From NCBI GenBank assembly GCA_002720745.1, contig PBJO01000002.1, positions 5,766 to 69,765 of the forward strand: a DNA stretch of 64,000 bases. The letters are read 5' to 3'. This DNA comes from Balneola sp. GTDB lineage: Bacteria > Bacteroidota > Rhodothermia > Balneolales > Balneolaceae. The notes beneath the pieces are model-generated. The model searched no databases. It was given only the letters and a program-made list of their open reading frames with translations, and was not told where the DNA came from. The position numbers and the translations under genes are program-made. Positions 8,064-16,400 of the stretch are shown here, piece by piece; the first letter of the stretch is position 1; each line of letters begins with the position of its first letter.

Positions 8064-11000
8064 AACAATTCAAAATCAAAGGTTAAGCCAAAGTGAAACA
8101 ATAGTTCACCCCCGTAATTGACTCGATTCCCTGTTGCAGGGGTCACAAAATCGTTCGGAAGTTCGACCGAGAATCGATCGAATCCATAGGCTCCACTAAC
8201 AAAGAACTTAATGGGGAATAGATAATAGGCAGATGTTGCAATTCGAAGCTCGCCGCCGATTCCACTTTTGAGGCGAGGCCCGCTATCAATTATGTCAGGT
8301 ACGTTGTTGGAGTCTCCTAAATACCAGCCGTTGCCCGTTTCAAAAAAGAGCCTAGCATACATTTTGTCAAAGGTATAGGGACCAATTTGACGGTTTATTT
8401 TTTTGCGGATGGGCACAAACCAGCTAAGAGAGGTCATGGCCGTCGTGCTTCCACCTATGGCAAAAAATGGATAGCTCCGTAGCCCTAAGAATCCACCCAC
8501 ATAGTCGGTATAAAAGGAATCCTTGGGGTTGTTGAAATAACTAAATCCACGAACTCTGGCCTGAAAAGCCTGCTGTCCGAAGGTGCGAAATCCATAACGA
8601 AGGTGTAGTTCGGTAGAGTGGTTACGCGAATTTTTAAAGATGGGGACCAGTGAACCCTCTTTTATTTCGTACTCTTCCAAGAGCTTTGAGGGTTGATACT
8701 GATAGCGTAGATACCCTTTGAAGCCCAGTGGAGCAATATCGGAATCGGTACTGTAGCTGTAATAATTAAAGCTATAAGCAGCTGATAGGGTTGTCCCTTT
8801 GAAGTATTCGGAAGATGATCCAGTTATGAAGGCTTTTAGTTCCCTAGAATAAAAGTTATCGGTACTCACGCGATAAGGAGAATAGCCTACTCCAAGTTCA
8901 AGAAGACTATAACGGGATAATTTTGACCTAAGGTATACATCAGCCTGCCAAATTTCATAGCCAATATCGACTCGAGCGGTATCGGGTAGGCAGGAGGTGC
9001 AGGGGTATTCGGTAATGGAAAGCCCGTCGTCTACATTGCGGTGAAGGTTAAATATTTCGATAGATACAGTAGGGGACCAACTACGCTGAATGAAAGGGAG
9101 TCCACGATATTCTGCCTGGAAAAAGATGTCTCGATCTAGTTCAATAATACGATTCGGCTGAAAAAATTCACCAATGGTGCTAGCACTTTTAGAGCCTAAA
9201 CCAACCATAATTCCACCAAATATCGATAGGCGATCGATAACATCACGAGAAGCCATATACACCCCTGGTTTCATATCACGCCACAAATTTTGACCTAAAT
9301 CACCCAATTGACCTGCTTTTAGAAGCTGTCCGTTACGGCCATTGAGTTGAGTGTAATTGTCGAGGCGAATAAGAGGGAAGAAAGAGGTTTGAGTATAGGT
9401 GTCGGTGTAGCGGCGTAGAGACCGTTCATCGGGTTGCCCTATAGTAGGTAGATCAAATGAAAAAGAACCCGTGTCGACGTAGGCCCACGCTACTTCTGGG
9501 ATAGTAGTAAGGTCCGAATCATCAAAGTAGTTCAGTGCTGCAATGGTAGACAGGCTGCCTTGAGTATCTGGGACCCTTGCTGGTTGAATAAGCTGAGTAT
9601 TGGGTTCTTGGCTAGTTTCATTATACCCAAACCAATTAAAGCCCAACTCATTTTCTGAGATCGAAACAGCGCGAATGGGACGAGACCGTAGCGTATATCC
9701 GTTGGCTATGTATTCGGAATAATAGAGTCGGTCATTGTACTCAACCGGCATAAATGCACCTCCAATTACATCGGTGAGCTGTTCCATACGATCTGGAATA
9801 GGAAAACCTTTCGAATTGAGAACTACCCTATAAATGTTAAACCGACCATTTGGAGCGGCGCTGAAATACAAGTATGAACCAGAGGCATCTACATAGGGAT
9901 CTCGCAGATCAAAAGAAGCGTCGGTTAATGCGTAAAATGCATCTTCCTCAGGATCAAAACTAAAGAGTTGCCGTTCACCTAAATAAGCGTAAGCACCATA
10001 TACTCTTTGACCATTGGGATGCCAAACAGGGCTAAAGATGGTTTGTCCATCTTCAAAGGAGGTCCATTTTTCCCACTTATCCAGTATGATTTCAGGGCTA
10101 TTTGATTCGACTGCTTGGGCGACTTGTTCATTCCAATAAGCTGAATCAGGTAAAGATATCCAAACCAGATTTTGAGTTCCTTTAGATTGTTGCACTGCAA
10201 GCAATCCATGACCTTGTGGGTGCCATGCTGGTGATTCTGCTCGGGCAGACTGGCTTAAGCGAATGTCTGTTTTGCTGGTAATATCGTGGATGAAAAGGTC
10301 TCGATAATCCTCGCCATACCTGTTGTACTTGTTTACAGCGTAAACGAGTTGTTTATCAGATGGGCTCCAATCAAATGACGTATTTATATAGTTTACCTGG
10401 GGTTCTAATTCGTGCATGTGGGCATGACCAGTAATCGCTGGTCGAAAGCTTGGCTCATTCATGTTATCAACAATCTGCCTCGCCGCACCCAGACCTGAAT
10501 TAGTACCCAAGTTTAAAGCATCTTGTTCCTCACCCAACGCATCTAGTTTACGGATATAGAGCGACATTCGTGAAGTTGCTCGTTCGCGATTAGAAACATA
10601 GGCAATCGTACCCGATTCAGGGTGGATACGTGGGAAAAAATTAAAAAATCCACCGCTTTCAACCGGCCAAACCTCTGCGCTATCCGCGGCCCATGGTGAT
10701 TTGTTAACTTGGGATTCTACCACCGAATACTCTTCTTTCAAACGGCTAATCCAATCCTCAAAAACCTGTTCCCCCGGAATGCCGGTGGCTGTCCCGATGG
10801 CTTCTGCCACATCGAACACCTGATCTTGACCCAAGGCCAGACTTATGTCTTTGAGAACAACCTCTCCGAAGCGTTCGGCCATGTACCGAGTAAAGGCAAA
10901 ACCCTGATTGTAAACAGTTTCTCGTTCAATGGACGTCTTGGAAGTAAAAGTACCCATTTCCGGTAGATTAAGATAGCTGTCTGAAAGTACTCGGTTACGT

Positions 11001-11671
11001 AAAACCATATCTCGATGAGCATCCCATTTATCATAGCTTAATTCCTTGCGTTGATACTGTGCAGTTCCTTCAGCCAGCCAGGCGGGTATGTTGAGCGAGG
11101 CAAAAGGCAAGGAGGCAATCCCATTAGGAAATCCATAAAGCACATCGGGTCGGCGTACTTTTTCGTATGATAACCATTGTAGATAGGCCGCAGGTGTACG
11201 CCGTTCTCGCTTAAGGCCAACCTGTATCTGAATTATATGGGTAAATTCGTGAGTGATCACATTACGCATCCAGTTGTGCGTACCACGTAGGGGAGCATCC
11301 AAGGCAGGAATCCAAATATCGATTTTGTTGTCAAAAAAGTAGGCGGCCCCATTGGAATAGTCTTCTCTGTCCTTGAGTACAATACTGACTTTTTCATCAG
11401 GCTCGTGCTCATACAACTCGGTGATGGGTCCATAAATCTCTTCAGCAATTCGGGACACCACCTGTGCACTGCGATCGTTACCCTCCTGGAAATGCACCGT
11501 AAAATGCTCACTTTCCATGGTAAACCAGTCCAAATGATTGTACGAGTAATCGTAGTACATAGGATTGGTCTGAGCGAACACCGTCGAATTACCGAAGTAA
11601 GAACTGCCCAGCAGGCTGTTCCCGAGGAGAGCGAGAAATAAGCTGGTGATATGGAGAAATGATTTGTGCAC
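8060..11671 (-). CDS. Peptidase MA / TolB-like propeller / Omp85-like barrel protein
   Basis: This 1203-residue protein begins with a signal peptide (to about residue 34, VFAQ). Residues about 45-320 form a peptidase-MA (gluzincin) domain with H141-E-F-T-H145 and a downstream glutamate E201 (WLAEGTAQY). Residues about 330-680 contain repeated TolB/WD40-like blades (SPAWHPQGHG, SPVWHPNGQR, DPYVDASGSY). The C-terminal ~400 residues are amphipathic beta strands resembling a surface-antigen (Omp85) barrel, with a GLRSYPF loop motif and a barrel-like FDFELL end. It is thus probably an outer-membrane protein with periplasmic catalytic and propeller parts. The start is GTG. It lies 16 bp after the M6-like gene in the porU-porV run. 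Its substrate is unknown. Confidence 0.85.
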   Translation of the reverse strand: MHKSFLHITSLFLALLGNSLLGSSYFGNSTVFAQTNPMYYDYSYNHLDWFTMESEHFTVHFQEGNDRSAQVVSRIAEEIYGPITELYEHEPDEKVSIVLKDREDYSNGAAYFFDNKIDIWIPALDAPLRGTHNWMRNVITHEFTHIIQIQVGLKRERRTPAAYLQWLSYEKVRRPDVLYGFPNGIASLPFASLNIPAWLAEGTAQYQRKELSYDKWDAHRDMVLRNRVLSDSYLNLPEMGTFTSKTSIERETVYNQGFAFTRYMAERFGEVVLKDISLALGQDQVFDVAEAIGTATGIPGEQVFEDWISRLKEEYSVVESQVNKSPWAADSAEVWPVESGGFFNFFPRIHPESGTIAYVSNRERATSRMSLYIRKLDALGEEQDALNLGTNSGLGAARQIVDNMNEPSFRPAITGHAHMHELEPQVNYINTSFDWSPSDKQLVYAVNKYNRYGEDYRDLFIHDITSKTDIRLSQSARAESPAWHPQGHGLLAVQQSKGTQNLVWISLPDSAYWNEQVAQAVESNSPEIILDKWEKWTSFEDGQTIFSPVWHPNGQRVYGAYAYLGERQLFSFDPEEDAFYALTDASFDLRDPYVDASGSYLYFSAAPNGRFNIYRVVLNSKGFPIPDRMEQLTDVIGGAFMPVEYNDRLYYSEYIANGYTLRSRPIRAVSISENELGFNWFGYNETSQEPNTQLIQPARVPDTQGSLSTIAALNYFDDSDLTTIPEVAWAYVDTGSFSFDLPTIGQPDERSLRRYTDTYTQTSFFPLIRLDNYTQLNGRNGQLLKAGQLGDLGQNLWRDMKPGVYMASRDVIDRLSIFGGIMVGLGSKSASTIGEFFQPNRIIELDRDIFFQAEYRGLPFIQRSWSPTVSIEIFNLHRNVDDGLSITEYPCTSCLPDTARVDIGYEIWQADVYLRSKLSRYSLLELGVGYSPYRVSTDNFYSRELKAFITGSSSEYFKGTTLSAAYSFNYYSYSTDSDIAPLGFKGYLRYQYQPSKLLEEYEIKEGSLVPIFKNSRNHSTELHLRYGFRTFGQQAFQARVRGFSYFNNPKDSFYTDYVGGFLGLRSYPFFAIGGSTTAMTSLSWFVPIRKKINRQIGPYTFDKMYARLFFETGNGWYLGDSNNVPDIIDSGPRLKSGIGGELRIATSAYYLFPIKFFVSGAYGFDRFSVELPNDFVTPATGNRVNYGGELLFHFGLTFDFELL

Positions 11672-11687
11672 GGATTAATGGAACACC

Positions 11688-14600
11688 TTATTTGGCGACG
11701 GCTATTTTGACTAGTTTACTACTTGTTTTACCAGCAACAGCTACCTTAACTAATGCAATATACGCACCCGAGGGCCATTGAGAGGTATCAATTTCAATTT
11801 CTTCAGGACTAACTCCTTTACTTTGAACCTGCAGCTCATAAATTATTTGACCACCAAGGTCTATAATCTGAATCTGAACCTGCCCAGCCCCGGAGGTTTG
11901 AAAGCGCAACATCGTCCGATCTCTGGCTGGGTTAGGCCAGTTATAGGTTTCCGAGCCTATCAACACCGATTGTTCATCTCCGCCTCTAGGCGAGTTCAAT
12001 TCTTCCTCGGTTTGATGCGCCCGATTCCAACCCCAAGGCCCCATTCGAGAAGGCCAGTCGGCACTGCCCATGTTCGGAAATTCCCAAATGGATAATTCTC
12101 CCGAAGGCGCTATGGCCGTTACAAAAGATCCGACTATCCCGTGTTCGTGTATCTGCGAACCTTGATCCACATCCAAACTACCTGAAACATCCGAGTTAAA
12201 ACCACCGGTACCTATCAGTAAAGGAAATCTCTGCAAAGGTTTAGCTTCAAGGGTATAGCCATAGAGCATGGTGGCATAAGGATTTTGCCCAACCATAAGC
12301 AGATTTTGCTCCCCATCCCCGTCAAGATCGGCCAACAGAGGACTGCCTGCCCAGCGTACCGAGTCGGGAGCAGGAAGTGGAAAGTAATCCAACACAGCTC
12401 CATTTAGATAGTATCCTTCGAGGGTATTATGGCTGTTATTAACTCGAAAAACCTGTCCTTTTTTGGAGATTGCTGGCCATAAAGCGGCTACTTCTCTAGA
12501 CTGGGTACTATATAATAAGGTATAAACATTAGCTGCATTGGGGTCAAATAACCCCACTTCGCTTTCACTAATTCGGAGAAGACGTACTGATTCACCTTGG
12601 GCTAAGGGAATCCATTGGACAGCTTCTGCAGTGCCTAATAATCCACTTTGTTCCAGAGCCAAAATTTCATCTACGCTCCATCCATCAACTTTAATCTCAT
12701 CGTTATTCCACCGCCCTTGAAACCATCCGGCTAGCATATCCTCAGAATTTTTAAGCTCAATCAAGGCTGTTTCTGTTAGCCAATTGCTGCCTGTAATCTG
12801 TCCTTCCATATCCATTTGTATGCCTAATAATTCAAGTAAAATAGTCCGCTCTGCGCCACCGGTACTGCTCAGGTAGCCTAGCTGTTCCCCAAAGCCAATA
12901 CCACTTAATTCCGAGTTTATGGTTTGTTCCCATCGTTGCACCAAGCTATCATCTCCAGGGGTATAGTTCCAGGATCGAATACGCAATTGTGAATCATTAT
13001 CCCTACGCTCGCCGGTAATTATCCGGTCTTCTAAAACCGGCTGCACCGATCCTTCCATGTCCGCAAGCTGTATCCAATCTTCAGTGGTTATATCCTGCTT
13101 GGTCTTTAAATCGTTCAAGCTTAGCAGCTGAAGTATTTTCTCTGCTTGCACTACTACTAACGTGTCAGAAGGAGTATCTACATACCCGCCTAATGCATTA
13201 ACTCCTTGTGCACCAACAATGACTCGTCCAACCGAAAGAGGATAAGAAGGATAATACCCATCATCCGAAGTTAAACCATTCGGAAGAAAATCTTGAATGT
13301 TCACTGCTAGGCGGGCTTCGTTGTCTTCAGGAGCGGCATAACGAATAGAAAACTGAGCAGTCGCCCCGGTGGCTTGTATATCATAGAGCTCAAAAAATTG
13401 CGGGGTACCTACATTGCTTGAATTATTTGGATATGTTTCTGGGCCAAATTCGTTGTTAGGATTCAGGTTAATACTGCCATTTTCGGTTACGACCCGATAG
13501 TTATTGCCTTCCCACCAAAAGTCATAGGCATAGCCAAAGCTAGGTGAATTATCCAATAACCCAGCATCCAAACCAATATCCTGAGCCCCATCAGCCTCTT
13601 CCAGATCTACCCCCCGATAATACGGATCTTCATTTACTCCACGATCGATCCCTTGAGCTTGTGCGTTAAAAGCGCGTTGAATAACCCCATCATCAATGTG
13701 CCAAATAAGTAGTCCGCCATTGAGTTCACGATCGTCTTCGGTGCCTTCTTTTTCATCAGGACCAAGATCCAGCCCGCCTGGTAAACTCCAATCAAAATTA
13801 CTTACATTTAGTAGTGTTCCAGCAGATAATAAGGTATCAAACCCCGCATATTGATAAATAAAATCAGTATCGTAGTTGGTAAATTGCTGGTATACTCGTC
13901 CTCCATCGGGTTGACGGATGGTAAGCTCGACTCCGCCTGCGTTTAGGTCCCGTTGGCGGTACTCAATCATGAAATATTCGCTACTTGAAATATCCCATCG
14001 GTAGAGTTGTGGGTGATTGGCATTCCTATCCATAGAAGCAGGGGATAAAGTGAAGGGGCCAATGCTACCCTTGCTTTTCAATGCACCTGCCGATTCGGTG
14101 ATGTTCAACGGTTCTATCCAACCTAGTGTAGCCTTTTCCCAAGCCGAGGGCTCTGGAGGTATGAGACCGTTATAGGAAAAAAAGCCAGCACCGTCCATAA
14201 GTCCAAATCGTCCAATAGCAGGAGAACCATCCGATGTATTAAATAAATCAGGCAGACCTAGATGGCTTCCAATAGAGGCGCAAAGCAGACCATTAATCGA
14301 TAGCGGAAAGACAACTTCATTTCCTCCAATATCCTCTCCCCGGCGGCTTTGAGTCCGCGGAATAATCATCGAGTTATTTACGTGAAAGGCTCCATTATTC
14401 ATAGAAAATCCTTCAAAAGTGGGTTCATTCAATAAGCTAGCGAGTTGATCTTGCTTCAAATAAATGGAGGGTAAATCATAGGGAGTAATGTCTAGACTGG
14501 TACCGGTTAACTCAATATCCCGACCAACTCCTGCGTGGAAAATAACGAAAGCAGTCTTTGCAGGATCCAATCCGGTGGCATCGAACTGCCCGAATTCATC

Positions 14601-15083
14601 TACTTTGGCCCACACATGCTCCAGCAAAACCGCTATCTTTTCCAAGGTGAATTCTTCGCCAATGGGTGAATAAAACGACATAGGATTATCAAGTTGTACC
14701 ACCTCAGGAAGTACCTGATAGTCTAACTCTAACTGCCCATCGGATGCTTTGAGGTAATAATTACGGGCAAATTCAAGATGAGCCTCAAAATAGGATTGAT
14801 CATGGGGAAGTGGATCAATGCGCGGATCCTCTTGACGGGCTAGGTAATCCAAACCATCGAAGCCGTAAGGGCCAAATACCCCTGTTCCGGAGGTTAGCTC
14901 AGAAGTATCGGACAAAAATTCTACTCGCACTGCAATCAAATCAATTTGTCCGACAGCGGGTCGAATGACCTGCGCAGTGAGCCCTGAAGTACCCAGGATT
15001 TCTAGGCATAGCAAGAAACAGAGTATTACAATGCTGGAACAACCAGACAAACTACTTGAATAAGGCCAGCGATTTGGCAGCAT
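11688..15083 (-). CDS. M6-like T9SS cargo protein with degraded catalytic motif
   Basis: The 1131-residue protein has a signal peptide (about 1-38, LTAQ), an M6 (immune-inhibitor-A-like) peptidase fold over about residues 45-480, a region with a calcium-binding-like DLDGDGEQN, and a C-terminal type A T9SS sorting domain starting at NWPNPA and ending in a Lys-containing strand. It should therefore be exported through T9SS and released or anchored at the cell surface. In active M6 peptidases HEFGH precedes xLGLPDLY; here the aligned residues are A269-S-I-G-S273 before HLGLPDLF, so both zinc histidines and the catalytic Glu are missing, while GLMDG and the surrounding fold motifs remain. It is probably a non-catalytic surface protein. 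It starts 5 bp from porV. Confidence 0.9.
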   Translation of the reverse strand: MLPNRWPYSSSLSGCSSIVILCFLLCLEILGTSGLTAQVIRPAVGQIDLIAVRVEFLSDTSELTSGTGVFGPYGFDGLDYLARQEDPRIDPLPHDQSYFEAHLEFARNYYLKASDGQLELDYQVLPEVVQLDNPMSFYSPIGEEFTLEKIAVLLEHVWAKVDEFGQFDATGLDPAKTAFVIFHAGVGRDIELTGTSLDITPYDLPSIYLKQDQLASLLNEPTFEGFSMNNGAFHVNNSMIIPRTQSRRGEDIGGNEVVFPLSINGLLCASIGSHLGLPDLFNTSDGSPAIGRFGLMDGAGFFSYNGLIPPEPSAWEKATLGWIEPLNITESAGALKSKGSIGPFTLSPASMDRNANHPQLYRWDISSSEYFMIEYRQRDLNAGGVELTIRQPDGGRVYQQFTNYDTDFIYQYAGFDTLLSAGTLLNVSNFDWSLPGGLDLGPDEKEGTEDDRELNGGLLIWHIDDGVIQRAFNAQAQGIDRGVNEDPYYRGVDLEEADGAQDIGLDAGLLDNSPSFGYAYDFWWEGNNYRVVTENGSINLNPNNEFGPETYPNNSSNVGTPQFFELYDIQATGATAQFSIRYAAPEDNEARLAVNIQDFLPNGLTSDDGYYPSYPLSVGRVIVGAQGVNALGGYVDTPSDTLVVVQAEKILQLLSLNDLKTKQDITTEDWIQLADMEGSVQPVLEDRIITGERRDNDSQLRIRSWNYTPGDDSLVQRWEQTINSELSGIGFGEQLGYLSSTGGAERTILLELLGIQMDMEGQITGSNWLTETALIELKNSEDMLAGWFQGRWNNDEIKVDGWSVDEILALEQSGLLGTAEAVQWIPLAQGESVRLLRISESEVGLFDPNAANVYTLLYSTQSREVAALWPAISKKGQVFRVNNSHNTLEGYYLNGAVLDYFPLPAPDSVRWAGSPLLADLDGDGEQNLLMVGQNPYATMLYGYTLEAKPLQRFPLLIGTGGFNSDVSGSLDVDQGSQIHEHGIVGSFVTAIAPSGELSIWEFPNMGSADWPSRMGPWGWNRAHQTEEELNSPRGGDEQSVLIGSETYNWPNPARDRTMLRFQTSGAGQVQIQIIDLGGQIIYELQVQSKGVSPEEIEIDTSQWPSGAYIALVKVAVAGKTSSKLVKIAVAK

Positions 15084-15088
15084 GGCGA

Positions 15089-16255
15089 TTAAAAGTTCAG
15101 GAGCACACTAAAGCGGAGCGTATTCGCCAAGGGGTGATCCGATTCAAGGGTCTTGATGTAACTAAAGTCGATACCAAAGGCGTTGTAGCGGAGTCCAGCA
15201 CCAAAGGTGATGTATTTACGGTCGCCGTTGTTGGGATCCTCGTAATAGAATCCACTGCGCAGAGCAAAAAGATCGTTGTACCAATATTCCAAACCAGCGC
15301 CAAACATTAACTGCTGAAATAAACTCACATCTACATATTCCTGACCGTCGAATCGTTGAAAGGTGTCCCATGAGCTAAATAAAGCTTCAATGGCACCAGC
15401 AGCAACATATGAGGTATCGGATACCCCAGCTTGGGTGGAGATAACTTCTTTTTTACGGGCCATAATTTTAGAGATATCGGTTGCAAGGGTAATGCTGTTG
15501 TATCCTTCTGGGTCAAGATCGAATTCGAGAGCAAAACCAGCGCGCAACGTTGTTGGTAACGGATCTTTTTGGGCATTGTCGGTGTATTGCATGCCAGGCC
15601 CTATGTTGGAGAGGTTAAAACCGGCTGAGAAACGAGCTTTGTTTTCACCCAAGATAAGGGGATTGGTTTTGTACAATAGCGCCAAATCAACGCCAATACT
15701 GTTTCCTGGGTTTACCTTCTGCTGACTTACCGTAGTTCCGGAGGCCAGAGAAGAGTAGATGAGCCGGAGACTGGTACCCAAGGCGAGATTTTTGTTCACC
15801 TCAAAACCGTAGGAAAGCCCAAGAGCCAATTCATAGGAGTTGAATTTAGAGATGATATCGGGACTGTCTTCGTTAGTTTGAATCTGTTCTCCAAGGTTTA
15901 GATAGGTCAGATGAGCTCCGATGGTTCCAATTCCTTCCACATTATATTTACCTACCAAATAATCATAGAATAAATCATCCACATTAAAGTTAGCAAGCCA
16001 GTTTGAGTGGGTTATACTCGCTTGGTTGCCTTGCTGAAAAGCCAAGCCAGCAGGGTTCCAAAATATAGCCGATGCGTTATCGGCGATTGCCACTCCGGTA
16101 TTTCCCATGGCAGCGCCACGAGAATCGGGTTCAATTTGTAAAAAAGGGACAGCGGTGATAGCCACCTGAGCTTGAGTAGTATAAGATAAGCCCACTAGCA
16201 AAAATAAGCTCATGGAAAACTCTAAAAAACGTGTTGAAAACAATGATTTTTTCAT
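15089..16255 (-). CDS. porV: T9SS outer-membrane protein PorV
   Basis: The protein of about 388 residues belongs to the PorV/PorQ (UPF0164-like) family of 14-stranded outer-membrane barrels. It starts with a clean signal peptide (MKKSLFSTRF to TTQAQ), then AVPFLQIEPDSRGAAMGNTG, AIFWNPAGLA and a repeated beta-strand pattern ending in a terminal Phe (SVLLNF). PorV carries T9SS cargo from the translocon to the PorU sortase. The open frame extends upstream to a TTG at 16348, but the ATG at 16255 directly precedes the signal peptide and is preferred. Position right behind porU fits the conserved porU-porV pairing. Confidence 0.9.
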   Translation of the reverse strand: MKKSLFSTRFLEFSMSLFLLVGLSYTTQAQVAITAVPFLQIEPDSRGAAMGNTGVAIADNASAIFWNPAGLAFQQGNQASITHSNWLANFNVDDLFYDYLVGKYNVEGIGTIGAHLTYLNLGEQIQTNEDSPDIISKFNSYELALGLSYGFEVNKNLALGTSLRLIYSSLASGTTVSQQKVNPGNSIGVDLALLYKTNPLILGENKARFSAGFNLSNIGPGMQYTDNAQKDPLPTTLRAGFALEFDLDPEGYNSITLATDISKIMARKKEVISTQAGVSDTSYVAAGAIEALFSSWDTFQRFDGQEYVDVSLFQQLMFGAGLEYWYNDLFALRSGFYYEDPNNGDRKYITFGAGLRYNAFGIDFSYIKTLESDHPLANTLRFSVLLNF

Positions 16256-16350
16256 AGTGTATATAATTCTCACAAAATTCGATTTGGGAATATAATGAGT
16301 CTGGTTCATTAAATATGATTTTTTACGTGTAGAATACTTGTTTTGCAATT

Positions 16351-16389
16351 AGCGATTCGACAAGTAGCGATTCGGTATATTTCGATTCA
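16351..16389. repeat. Three 15-bp-spaced direct repeats between porU and porV
   Basis: AGCGATTCG occurs at 16351-16359 and again at 16366-16374, and a related TTCGATTCA at 16381-16389, giving an exact 15 bp period. The array sits between the porU stop and the porV start. It could be a small tandem-repeat expansion or a set of protein-binding iterons. Confidence 0.6.
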
Positions 16390-16400
16390 GTAAATTGCAT

